Below, piece by piece: positions 1 to 6,378 of a DNA stretch of 7,308 bases. The stretch comes from Planctomycetota bacterium (GTDB taxonomy: Bacteria; Planctomycetota; Phycisphaerae; UBA1845), in assembly GCA_022566435.1 (NCBI GenBank), contig JADFIX010000167.1, positions 1 to 7,308 of the forward strand. The letters run 5' to 3'. Under the pieces are notes generated by a model. It saw only the letters and a list, made by a program, of their open reading frames with translations. It had not been told where the DNA came from and made no database searches. Within the stretch, counting starts at the first letter, position 1. Each line of letters starts with the position of its first letter. The translations under genes were made by a program, and so were the position numbers.

Positions 1-59
1 GCACGTTTCGTCTTGTATGATCGTATCGACCATGGATTCGTCACATCACGCCAAAAAAT

Positions 60-143
60 TCAAACCTGGAAATGGATGGACTGCTGCGTGCCACTCATGT
101 CCGAGCAAAAGCGTAATCGTCGCGAGCGCGCCGTATCCGCCCC
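60..143 (-). pseudogene. Relic of the 3' end of a second MBOAT acyltransferase gene
   Basis: This stretch aligns base for base with the last 86 bases of the intact MBOAT gene (1681-1766, same strand), with about 13 mismatches and one 2-nt gap. On the minus strand it reads GGYGALATITLLLG, against GGYWSLATITLLLG in the intact protein. A 2-nt deletion then shifts the frame; in the shifted frame it reads MSGTQQSIHFQV-stop, against LSGTQQFIYFQF-stop. About half of the differences are synonymous, and the similarity stops exactly at the stop codon. This fits a diverged paralogous gene end rather than a recent copy. Nothing MBOAT-like remains upstream, because the methyltransferase stop lies only about 50 bases away. 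It cannot encode a working enzyme. An alternative is that the frameshift is a sequencing error at the end of a heavily deleted gene, but the missing body makes it a remnant either way. Confidence 0.75.
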
Positions 144-159
144 CGGGCAAATACCCGGG
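142..159 (-). repeat. Short all-GC hairpin CCCGGG-CAAATA-CCCGGG
   Basis: Two CCCGGG hexamers flank the six-base spacer CAAATA, giving a perfect 6-bp GC stem about 36 bases past the methyltransferase stop. On the minus strand no T-run follows, so it is not a classical intrinsic terminator. It could still stabilise the 3' end of the methyltransferase transcript. Its left edge overlaps the MBOAT relic by two bases. Because CCCGGG is itself palindromic, this may equally be a chance arrangement in GC-rich DNA. Confidence 0.3.
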
Positions 160-194
160 CTGGAGAACATCGCAGGTCTTGTCACGTGTAGCGG

Positions 195-1283
195 TCACAT
201 CAGACATGGCGATTCTTGCTCGGCGATCGTGGGTGCGGCGTCGAGAATTAGACCGCTTCGCAGCTTTGTGGCAACCGCGCCCGTGAGTTGTTTCTGGGCC
301 GCGACGCCAAAGAGCTGTCCCAGTCTGGCTCGTCGCCAGAAGCTCGGTTCTGTCCGCTGCACGGCGGCGTTTGCATAGGGCCAGCCGTTTATGTAACGAA
401 TTCGAGTGAATCCGCCGTCGCGAAACCACGATCTGACCTCATCGACCGTATGTTCGTGGTGGTAGCGCGGCATATACCAGTCGAAATTACAGCAGGTTCG
501 CAACTCGGCACTCGGTTGAAGACTGAACCAGACGAATCGTTTCCAGAAGCTCGCAGCGGGTAGATGCCGTAGCGTCCCCATCACTCTACACACTTTCACT
601 CCGATCGCGTAGGGTAGGCGGCGAATGAGCGCCCGAGTTGCGACATCCGTGGCTCGCAGGGGCGCCCAAGCTTTCAAGAACAGAACAATATGCAGTTCGC
701 CGCCCGGTTTGACGACGCCGGCAAGGGCGCATACACCGGCGCGGGCATCGGATGTGTGATGCAGCACGCCGTGACACCAGACGTAGTCGAACGCCTCGTT
801 AGCAAGAGGCGGTCGCAGGACATCGCCCTGGACGAATTCGCATTGGGAATGGCTTCGCGTGTTTGTGCGGGCTCGATCGACCGCAATGGTGAAATCCAGC
901 CCGATCAAACGCCGACAGTGCTTCGCCAAGACGCGGGATACTCGGCCACCTCCGCAGCCCGCGTCCAGAACGGTTTTCTCGCGGAGTGAGTCCGGTGTTT
1001 GATCGCTGATGGCGAAGTACTCCGACTCATCGAGCACACGCTCCCATTGGAAATGGGTCCACTGGTACCCGAACGAATCTGCATAGACGCGGCGAAGATC
1101 ATCTTCGGTTCGAACGCCCGGCAGCATTCGCGGGATGCCGCCGATGATGGGATACGCCAGTGTGCCGTCGCGGCTGACAAGCATGCCGGACTGCACCTCG
1201 TTCCCTCGCCATACTGCCTGCTCCACACGTAGCTTGGCTTTCGTCGCTGGGCACCGCAGGTATTCCAACATCCACTCACGCAT
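195..1283 (-). CDS. Class I SAM-dependent methyltransferase with degenerate Trm112-like N-terminus
   Basis: Predicted cytoplasmic methyltransferase of 362 residues. The N-terminus (1-55: MLEYLRCPATKAKL ... YPIIGGIPRMLP) matches the Trm112-like domain often fused to small-molecule or glycan methyltransferases, but keeps only one zinc-type cysteine (C11). FGYQWTHF (71-78) is the usual linker. The Rossmann domain shows motif I VLDAGCGGG (105-113), acidic D130 after strand 2 (LIGLD), QGD (152-154), FDYVWCHGVLHH (165-176) and VVKPGG (190-195). A later PRYHHEHTVDEVRSWF segment is typical of this subgroup. I chose the ATG at 1283 because the Trm112-like domain begins there and GAAG lies about 5 bases upstream. 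An upstream in-frame ATG at 1349 would add 22 residues, but it directly abuts a GGAGG with no spacing. The substrate cannot be read; the neighbouring acyltransferase and GT-C enzyme suggest a surface-glycan or lipid-linked sugar. Family confident, role inferred. Confidence 0.9.
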   Translation of the reverse strand: MREWMLEYLRCPATKAKLRVEQAVWRGNEVQSGMLVSRDGTLAYPIIGGIPRMLPGVRTEDDLRRVYADSFGYQWTHFQWERVLDESEYFAISDQTPDSLREKTVLDAGCGGGRVSRVLAKHCRRLIGLDFTIAVDRARTNTRSHSQCEFVQGDVLRPPLANEAFDYVWCHGVLHHTSDARAGVCALAGVVKPGGELHIVLFLKAWAPLRATDVATRALIRRLPYAIGVKVCRVMGTLRHLPAASFWKRFVWFSLQPSAELRTCCNFDWYMPRYHHEHTVDEVRSWFRDGGFTRIRYINGWPYANAAVQRTEPSFWRRARLGQLFGVAAQKQLTGAVATKLRSGLILDAAPTIAEQESPCLM

Positions 1284-1349
1284 AATACTTCGACATACCT
1301 GGTTTTCGCCTACGCGCAGCGCCGCTGACGCAGAACGCGGACAGATCAT

Positions 1350-1680
1350 CCTCCAAAAAAACTATCGGACAATCGAAAGGTTCGATTCAGCGTGATCCGG
1401 CAACCGCAAAAAGCAGCCAAGCTGGAATTTGTCCATCTTGAAAATGCAATCCGCGCGTGAACGGACGTGACTGCCGGCGTGTCAGGTCTTATGCACGGCA
1501 AAAACATGTACTTTATCAGAGTCCACGAAATAGCTCTATTCTCGGACCTGCGGCTCGGCAGTATTAATAGAACGGTAGGCGTCTGAATCCCCAGCCGGTG
1601 GCGGGACGGCGGTTTGTTGAGCGGTCTCGACGCCTTGGGACAAACCTATTTGGCCGAGGTGCCGAGCGACTTTCGGGTCG
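1350..1680. other. 331-bp intergenic region upstream of the methyltransferase
   Basis: No convincing gene. Read on the minus strand it holds the 7-bp inverted repeat GGTTTGT/ACAAACC (1611-1617 and 1640-1646) about 30 bases past the MBOAT stop, with no following T-run. Next comes a more AT-rich stretch (about 1500-1580) where a methyltransferase promoter could sit, although I see no clear -35/-10 pair. Then follow a possible 24-codon ORF (1362-1436, minus), the inverted repeat AATCGAA-AGG-TTCGATT (1371-1387), the octamer CTATCGGA (1362-1369), a run of seven T on the minus strand (1355-1361) and a strong GGAGG (1350-1354). A 31-codon ORF on the plus strand (1491-1586) has only a weak AGG upstream and no recognisable product. 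Confidence 0.6.
1371..1387. repeat. Inverted repeat AATCGAA-AGG-TTCGATT
   Basis: A perfect 7-bp inverted repeat with a 3-base spacer, 22 bases upstream of the first possible methyltransferase ATG (1349). It is directly followed on the minus strand by the TCCGATAG octamer and a T7 run. It could be a dyad operator or a weak leader hairpin. The stem is AT-rich, and nine bases separate it from the T-run, so it does not qualify as an intrinsic terminator. Confidence 0.4.
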
Positions 1681-3126
1681 TCAAAACTGGAAGTAGATGA
1701 ACTGCTGCGTACCGCTCAGTTGTCCGAGTAGAAGCGTGATCGTCGCGAGCGACCAATATCCGCCCCAGCGAACGACCGCCGGCATGGTATCCCAGAGCGG
1801 TAGGTCGCCCGATTGCGACTGCCATTCTTCCCACACATCGAAACCCAATACGACCGAGATCAGCGCCACGGACGTCAGGAGGTGCGGCGCGTAGAGCCCG
1901 CACGAAATCCCTGCCGTTGTCATGTCTGTAAACAGGTGAGTGATGACGTACCATGCGGAGGAGATCGAATCCGCGCGGAAGAACACCCAGGCGATTCCGA
2001 CGAGAGACAATGTCACCACCGTTCCCAGAAGCCGCGTGCCGGCGCCGGCAGGCGCTGCCCGAGACTCCACGTGGGCGACATGGCGGAAAAGCCGTTCCAA
2101 GAGAACGAGTACACCGTGAATCGCGCCCCAAACGACAAACGTCCAGTTGGCCCCATGCCACAATCCGCTCACCAGGAACGTCAATCCCAGGGCCACGGCG
2201 CCACGTGCGCCACCTCGACGCGAGCCGCCGAGCGGGAAGTACCCGTAGTCCCGAAACCAGGTGGAGAGCGAGATGTGCCAGCGACGCCAGAATTCCGTCG
2301 GGCACCACGCCAGGTAGGGCCGCCGGAAATTATTCATCAGGTCGAAACCGAGCGTCTTCGCGCATCCGATCGCGATGTCGCAGTATCCGGAGAAATCGCA
2401 GTAGATCTGCATCGCGAAAAACGCGGTGGCCAGGGAAAGCTGAGCACCGTTGTGTGCCCCCGGTTCGTCGTAGACCAGGTCGACGTAGATCGCCAAGCGA
2501 TCGGCGACCACGACCTTCTTGAACATGCCCCACAGTATCAGGCGAAGTCCTGCGACGAGTGCCGGGGCATCCGCCTCTCGCGGCGCGCGGATCTGTGGGA
2601 GCAATCTCGAGGGTCTCTCGATCGGACCGGCCACCAACTGCGGGAAGAACGAAACATACAACGCGAAACGCGCCAGATTTTTTTCCGGCGAAATCCGCCC
2701 TTTGAACACTTCGATCGTGTAGCTGATGGTTTGGAACGTGTAGAAGGAGATGCCCATAGGGAGCACGAGGTCGAGCATGGGAAACTCGAAGCCGGGCATG
2801 AACAGGCCGCCAAGCGACGTAAACTGACCGGCGAAAAATTTCCAGTACTTGAACGTGGCGAGCAGGGAAAGATTGACCGTCAGGCTAACAGCGAGGGCGA
2901 TCCGCCGGGCGCGCCGCCCCGACCAGCGTTCCATCGAGAGGCCGCACAGGTAATCCGTTACCGTCGACAGGACCAACAGGGCAGCCAGATCGACGCGCCA
3001 CCACATGTAGAATACGTAGCTCGCGGCGAGCAGCAGGTAGATTCGCGTGTTCGCCGTCCGCAGCGCGTGGTAGCTCGTCCACACGACCGGTAAGAAAACA
3101 AGAAATGCGATCGAGTTAAACAGCAT
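1681..3126 (-). CDS. MBOAT-family membrane O-acyltransferase (AlgI-like)
   Basis: Polytopic inner-membrane enzyme of 481 residues, a normal length for AlgI-type MBOAT proteins, which move acyl (often acetyl) groups onto polysaccharides or other extracytoplasmic acceptors. Family landmarks in order are the MLFNSIAFLVFLPVV start, LPMGISFYTFQTISY (122-136), VAGPIERPSRLLPQI (165-179), YCDFSGYCDIAIG (242-254), NFRRPYLA..PTEFWRRWHISLS (266-288; conserved H284), FRDYGYFPLGGSRRG (291-305), SGLWHGANW with the invariant catalytic H324 (320-328), and GIAWVFFRAD (377-386). I chose the ATG at 3126 because MLFNS is the conserved family start; an in-frame ATG at 3144 would add six residues with no better ribosome site. 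It lies between the GT-C gene and the methyltransferase on the same strand, which suggests decoration of a surface glycan. No AlgJ/AlgX-like partner is visible, and the acceptor is unknown. Confidence 0.96.
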   Translation of the reverse strand: MLFNSIAFLVFLPVVWTSYHALRTANTRIYLLLAASYVFYMWWRVDLAALLVLSTVTDYLCGLSMERWSGRRARRIALAVSLTVNLSLLATFKYWKFFAGQFTSLGGLFMPGFEFPMLDLVLPMGISFYTFQTISYTIEVFKGRISPEKNLARFALYVSFFPQLVAGPIERPSRLLPQIRAPREADAPALVAGLRLILWGMFKKVVVADRLAIYVDLVYDEPGAHNGAQLSLATAFFAMQIYCDFSGYCDIAIGCAKTLGFDLMNNFRRPYLAWCPTEFWRRWHISLSTWFRDYGYFPLGGSRRGGARGAVALGLTFLVSGLWHGANWTFVVWGAIHGVLVLLERLFRHVAHVESRAAPAGAGTRLLGTVVTLSLVGIAWVFFRADSISSAWYVITHLFTDMTTAGISCGLYAPHLLTSVALISVVLGFDVWEEWQSQSGDLPLWDTMPAVVRWGGYWSLATITLLLGQLSGTQQFIYFQF

Positions 3127-3328
3127 CAGGTCTCTAGACCGCATGCGCGGTTGTGATCAGAGTGTTCTAGCATCTATCCAAGTTAATATCGGCCTTTGAT
3201 CCATCACGATGAACATAGTCATTGGCACCCGACACCCGTATTTGCGGGAGTGGCGGCTTCTTTTCGCCGTCAAGGACCGATATTTCCGGGACGACGCCGA
3301 CCATCGGAATGAGTGCGGAGAATGGAGG
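3127..3328. other. 202-bp intergenic region between GT-C and MBOAT genes
   Basis: I see no gene here. The minus-strand reading continuing past the GT-C stop is rich in Ser and Arg, with no family signal. A small CCCG-TATTTG-CGGG hairpin lies at 3235-3248, about 80 bases beyond the GT-C stop, without a T-run. TATCGG occurs twice, once on each strand. No convincing promoter pair was found for the MBOAT gene, though the length leaves room for one. Confidence 0.5.
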
Positions 3329-4987
3329 CTACCCGGCATCGGCCTCGAGATTGAGCCGAACCGTGCGATTGGCCCGTGGTATCGGAATGTCGATGTAGTC
3401 GGCGAGACGGTCGCGCGGCCCGGCGAGTTGGTACACGTCCACGATCGAGTCTCGGGCGGAACATTCGCCGTCCATCCGCATGTCATGGGCCGCGACATGA
3501 ACGTAATGGGCGCCGCTTCGCAGGTAGTCTTTCAGAAACTCCTCTTGCGGAATGTGTAGGTGGTTGCTGCGATCGGTGATGACAACGCCGAACGCGTATC
3601 GTTGCATGGTATTGGAAAGCATGTCCGGCGAGTCAACGAGCGCTTGAAAGTCGACCGACGGGTGGGTATTGCACGAGTAGAGCAACTTGCTGGTTCGGAT
3701 GGCGACCGTGCTACGCCAGGGCAGGTGCTGGCGAACGGCGAAGACGAAATGAATATCCCGTGTGCCCCCGAACAGCACGGCACGATTCTCTATCTTGTCG
3801 CGATGGGCCGCAACCACCGCGCCGTAGTCGGAATGGTATTGTATCTGTTGCCTCAAGGCATTCACGCACAGGACCGCACAGACGAGACCGACGGCCATGT
3901 GTCGTAGCCGCGATTCGCCCAGGGTTCGCAAGACGAAGCCGATCGCCAACGCCGACCATATCGCGAAAGGAAACAGTCCGACGAAGAAGAAACGAGGATA
4001 CTTCAAGTCGGCCGCACACAACATGACGTACGCCACCAACAACCAGGCGAGGAGAAAGGATCCCTTCACCCTGTCTCTACGAATACAGAGAACTGCACCT
4101 ACGATCGCGGTGGCGAGTATCCACCAGCCCGTCGAATCGGGAAGATGACGAAAGTAGTAAGTCAGCGCGTCGAAGCCCCAGAGCGACGAGAAAGAGGGCC
4201 GACCGCGGAACATCTTCGCCGCCGCACCCCCGAAGGAGAACGTGATTCCCGCGATGGCGGTGATGGCCAGCCCCGCACATACCAAAAAATGCCCCCACGG
4301 CACGCGCTTTCGTTGCACGGCGACAAATAGCGCCAGGGCTATCGCGCTGAGGAGGAAAACGCCGGTTTGGCGAAATGTCATCGCCGATGCGGCGAGTATC
4401 AACAGCACGGCGAATCGTCGCCGTGAAGGGTGTGTCAGGTACCACGAAAAGCCGAACGCCCCCCACGCCAGCGCAGCCAGAATCGGAACCTCCAGCATGG
4501 TCTGCCGTCCCCACGTCGTCACCGCCGGAAGCGTCATGAGAATCACACTTCCCAGCAGGCTCGTCGGTCGATCCTCGAGCGTACGCAGAAACAGGTAGGT
4601 GCCGCTGCAAGCCAACAGTCCGAAGAACACGACCGTGAGTCGCGCGGTGAACGGCGAAATGCCGAAGACCGCGAAGAACCCCGCCTCGACGATGGCGAAC
4701 GCAGGCGGATAATGGCGTCCGATGCCCAGGCATGGATAGTGACCGTATTGCACTTCGGCGAACTGCATCGGCTCGACCCACGCGCTGGGGCCCGCGGCGA
4801 TCCAGTCGTGAATCAGCACGCCGTCCATCGCGTGTACCGCCGTATCGCTGTCTCGCAGCCCGCCGACGGAAATGTCCTTGCCCAGGACGAATCCCGTGGC
4901 GATCAGGGCGGCGAGAACCAACCAGACATCCCACTTATCAAGCGGCGAATGGAAGAGGCGCGATGGGGCGTTGTTGTTGTCGGGCAT
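3329..4987 (-). CDS. GT-C fold glycosyltransferase, GT39/ArnT-like (PMT_2 type) membrane protein
   Basis: Polytopic membrane protein of 552 residues, predicted to transfer a sugar from a polyprenyl-phosphate donor to an acceptor on the outer face of the inner membrane. After a first membrane helix (about 20-36), the first extracytoplasmic loop carries the acidic motif DSDTAVHAMDG (46-56), the DxD/DE-type site of GT-C enzymes, followed by HYPP (92-95). The second loop has GRQTMLEVP (160-168; E166), which resembles the 'R..M.D/E' signature of this clan. FRQTG (205-209) and LKYPRFFFVGLFPF (328-341) are further typical positions. Hydrophobic helices run to about 376, and a soluble C-terminal part (about 380-552) follows, as in ArnT-like proteins. 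The start is the ATG at 4987; a TTG one codon upstream is possible. The ribosome site is weak. The acceptor (glycan, lipid or protein) is not readable. Family confident, substrate unknown. Confidence 0.9.
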   Translation of the reverse strand: MPDNNNAPSRLFHSPLDKWDVWLVLAALIATGFVLGKDISVGGLRDSDTAVHAMDGVLIHDWIAAGPSAWVEPMQFAEVQYGHYPCLGIGRHYPPAFAIVEAGFFAVFGISPFTARLTVVFFGLLACSGTYLFLRTLEDRPTSLLGSVILMTLPAVTTWGRQTMLEVPILAALAWGAFGFSWYLTHPSRRRFAVLLILAASAMTFRQTGVFLLSAIALALFVAVQRKRVPWGHFLVCAGLAITAIAGITFSFGGAAAKMFRGRPSFSSLWGFDALTYYFRHLPDSTGWWILATAIVGAVLCIRRDRVKGSFLLAWLLVAYVMLCAADLKYPRFFFVGLFPFAIWSALAIGFVLRTLGESRLRHMAVGLVCAVLCVNALRQQIQYHSDYGAVVAAHRDKIENRAVLFGGTRDIHFVFAVRQHLPWRSTVAIRTSKLLYSCNTHPSVDFQALVDSPDMLSNTMQRYAFGVVITDRSNHLHIPQEEFLKDYLRSGAHYVHVAAHDMRMDGECSARDSIVDVYQLAGPRDRLADYIDIPIPRANRTVRLNLEADAG

Positions 4988-5053
4988 CAATCGTTGCTCG
5001 GGGAACCGTATGAGTTATGGCTGCGCACTGACGGTAGAAGGGGTTGCGCGTTT

Positions 5054-5092
5054 GGCTACGTCCGATAGGTTTTCTATCGGAACCCCGTAGCC
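5054..5092. repeat. Nested inverted repeat (15-bp two-part stem) in a divergent promoter region
   Basis: The outer arms GGCTACG (5054-5060) and CGTAGCC (5086-5092) enclose the inner arms TCCGATAG (5061-5068) and CTATCGGA (5074-5081), with a GTTTT loop. All 15 pairs are perfect, interrupted only by a one-sided bulge ACCC (5082-5085). It lies 67 bases upstream of the minus-strand GT-C start and about 130 bases upstream of the FxsA start. No T-run follows on either strand, so it is not an intrinsic terminator. A regulator-binding dyad or a structured leader RNA is possible. The structure is directly visible; the role is unknown. Confidence 0.7.
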
Positions 5093-5158
5093 TCATACTG
5101 AGTTGCGAGACCTGTCGTAGACGCAGGGCGGCGAAGTCCGTACTCTTATCGGTCGTTG

Positions 5159-5176
5159 CGGTCATGCGACCGTTTT
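5159..5176 (+). promoter_or_regulatory. Possible attenuator-like hairpin in the fxsA leader
   Basis: CGGTC-ATGC-GACCG (5159-5172) forms a 5-bp GC-rich stem directly followed by TTTT (5173-5176), about 50 bases before the FxsA ATG. A second upstream copy, CGGTCG (5150-5155), can pair with the same right arm CGACCG (5167-5172), giving two mutually exclusive pairings. This resembles a small terminator or attenuator, but the stem and T-run are both short. Confidence 0.25.
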
Positions 5177-5224
5177 GAGAATTGCGAGGTCGAATGTTCC
5201 AGCGCTAGATGGGTGAGTTCAAGC

Positions 5225-5725
5225 ATGTTTCTACGTCTTCTGCTCCTGCTGACCATCGTACCCATCGTCGAGCTGACCATTTTACTCAGACTCGCAGAGC
5301 GGTTTTCGTGGGGTGCGACGATCGCGCTGGTACTGGTCACCGGCATGTTGGGCGCCTGGCTCGCGCGGCGGGAAGGCCTGAAAGCGTTCGGTCGAATTCA
5401 AGCGGAGATGGCACGCGGCGAGGCCCCGACCGGGGCCATGGTGGATGGCTTTCTGATTCTGCTGGCGGGCGTCGTGCTGGTGACGCCGGGAATTCTGACG
5501 GACCTGTTTGGGTTCGCCCTACTGATTCCGCCCTGCCGTGCGTGGATCAGAAAACGCCTAGCCGCGGCGATCAAGAAACGCGTGGTCATCATGCATCAAG
5601 GACCGGGCGAGGTGTTCACCCGCTACGAAGGCGGCGCCGCTGGGGGCGACGACGAATTCATTGACGTACCGGGCACCAGTCGTGACGCCGCCGAGTCGAA
5701 CGACACGCCGCGAATCGGGTCGTGA
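5225..5725 (+). CDS. fxsA: FxsA-family cytoplasmic-membrane protein
   Basis: Small inner-membrane protein of 166 residues, the usual size for the FxsA family. In E. coli, FxsA was named because excess protein relieves exclusion of phage T7 by the F plasmid; its normal function is not established. Family landmarks are the hydrophobic start MFLRLLLLLTIVPIVEL (P13 and E16 conserved), GMLGAWLARREGL (40-52), and the paired helix LLAGVVLVTPGILTDLFG...IPPCR (79-105; the 'PG.LTD' signature). An acidic soluble tail (about 136-166) follows. I chose the ATG at 5225 because it matches the family start and has GGTGAG seven bases upstream; a TTG at 5156 would add a non-conserved 23-residue extension. The next gene starts 22 bases after its stop, so the two are probably co-transcribed. 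It is divergent from the GT-C gene. Confidence 0.93.
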   Translation: MFLRLLLLLTIVPIVELTILLRLAERFSWGATIALVLVTGMLGAWLARREGLKAFGRIQAEMARGEAPTGAMVDGFLILLAGVVLVTPGILTDLFGFALLIPPCRAWIRKRLAAAIKKRVVIMHQGPGEVFTRYEGGAAGGDDEFIDVPGTSRDAAESNDTPRIGS

Positions 5726-5747
5726 ATGCCTGAAACGGGAAAACAGA

Positions 5748-6152
5748 ATGAATACGAAATGGCTTGCGATCGCCGCGCTCAATGGATTTCTGGCCGTGGC
5801 CGCCGGCGCCTTTGGTGCGCATGCGCTAAAAGGCACTCTCGATGCGGACGCCATGAACGCCTTCGACGTCGGCGTGCGCTATCAGATGTACCATGCACTG
5901 GCGCTGCTTGCGGTGGCGAGTGTCTGTCACGCGCGTCCGTCACGCGCGGTCCGCGCCGCCGGGATTTGCATGCTCATTGGCATTGTGCTGTTTACCGGCA
6001 GCCTCTACGGCCTGACGCTTTTGAATTGGCGCTGGCTGGGTCCGGTCACGCCGATCGGCGGCGTGTTCTTCCTCATCGGTTGGCTGTTGCTGGCTGTGGG
6101 GGCGGCGCGCAATACGCCACGGACTGACGACATCTCCTCAATTGGATGTTAG
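5748..6152 (+). CDS. DUF423 / TMEM256-family small membrane protein
   Basis: Integral membrane protein of 134 residues, with four expected helices and unknown biochemical function. The family (E. coli YgdD is a member) is recognised by GAFGAHALK (20-28), FDVGVRYQMYHALALL (39-54), IGIVLFTGSLYGL (77-89) and GPVTPIGGVFFLIGW (98-112), all present and in order. The short hydrophilic tail (about 121-134) is not conserved. I chose the ATG at 5748 because MNTKWLAIAALNGF is the usual family start; an upstream in-frame ATG at 5661 would lie inside the FxsA gene and add 29 hydrophilic residues. The weak purine-rich ribosome site includes GGGA about 7 bases upstream. It is the second gene of a probable two-gene operon with the FxsA gene. 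Family identity is secure; no function is inferred. Confidence 0.94.
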   Translation: MNTKWLAIAALNGFLAVAAGAFGAHALKGTLDADAMNAFDVGVRYQMYHALALLAVASVCHARPSRAVRAAGICMLIGIVLFTGSLYGLTLLNWRWLGPVTPIGGVFFLIGWLLLAVGAARNTPRTDDISSIGC

Positions 6153-6159
6153 AGCGAGT

Positions 6160-6173
6160 TTTCCTATCGGAAA
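6160..6173 (+). repeat. Small hairpin TTTCC-TATC-GGAAA just after the DUF423 stop
   Basis: A perfect 5-bp stem with a TATC loop, seven bases past the stop codon at 6152. It contains the CTATCGGA octamer (6164-6171) that also forms the inner arm of the hairpin at 5054-5092. No T-run follows, so a terminator role is doubtful; it may be a protein-binding site or chance. Confidence 0.35.
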
Positions 6174-6299
6174 CTTCCTCCGTCGATCGGCACTGTACCG
6201 TAAAAAGGGGAAAACGCCCCCACCGCACTCTGCCAAGCGGAAACAGGTCGGACTGGGCGGCTAAGAGCCTGTATCATCGCCCTGACTGTCCGAACGGGG

Positions 6300-6328
6300 T
6301 TGGAATCGGGCCGGCATTTCGGTACAAT
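6300..6328 (+). promoter_or_regulatory. Sigma70-type promoter of the beta-helix protein gene
   Basis: The -35 box TTGGAA (6300-6305) and the -10 box TACAAT (6323-6328) are separated by exactly 17 bases. The boxes match four of six and five of six consensus positions. Transcription would begin near 6335, leaving a leader of about 44 bases that ends in the strong ribosome site AAGGAG (6367-6372). It is the best promoter visible in the window, and its placement suits the gene starting at 6379. Confidence 0.6.
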
Positions 6329-6378
6329 GATGCCTCCTGATACGACAAATGGGCAATTTCGTTCAGAAGGAGAGAAAG

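Noticed and set aside
13..378. Plus-strand 121-codon frame at the left edge
   Set aside because: It runs antisense to the MBOAT relic and the methyltransferase C-terminus and has no coding signature.
1491..1586. 31-codon plus-strand ORF in the intergenic region
   Set aside because: It has only a weak AGG four bases before the ATG and no recognisable features; an ORF this short is likely by chance.
1813..3093. Long plus-strand open frame (426 codons) antisense to the MBOAT gene
   Set aside because: It is rich in Arg, Gln, His and Glu with no family signal and lies entirely opposite a clear MBOAT gene. It is the expected shadow of GC-rich codon bias.
142..3248. Two hairpins sharing a CAAATA loop (142-159 on plus, 3235-3248 on minus)
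   Set aside because: The stems differ, each is short, and the loop match is only six bases; I treat it as coincidence.
3209..3559. Plus-strand 116-codon frame starting in the GT-C/MBOAT gap
   Set aside because: Two thirds of it is antisense to the GT-C C-terminus, it has no clear ribosome site, and no family is recognised.
4077..4934. 285-codon minus-strand frame and a 212-codon plus-strand frame (4430-5068) over the GT-C gene
   Set aside because: Both are Arg-rich alternative frames of the GT-C gene with no recognisable domain; the chosen frame has membrane helices and GT-C motifs.
6202..6220. GGGG-AAAACG-CCCC hairpin with AAAAA on its left, a minus-strand terminator look-alike
   Set aside because: The stem is only 4 bp and no minus-strand gene ends here, so there is nothing for it to terminate.
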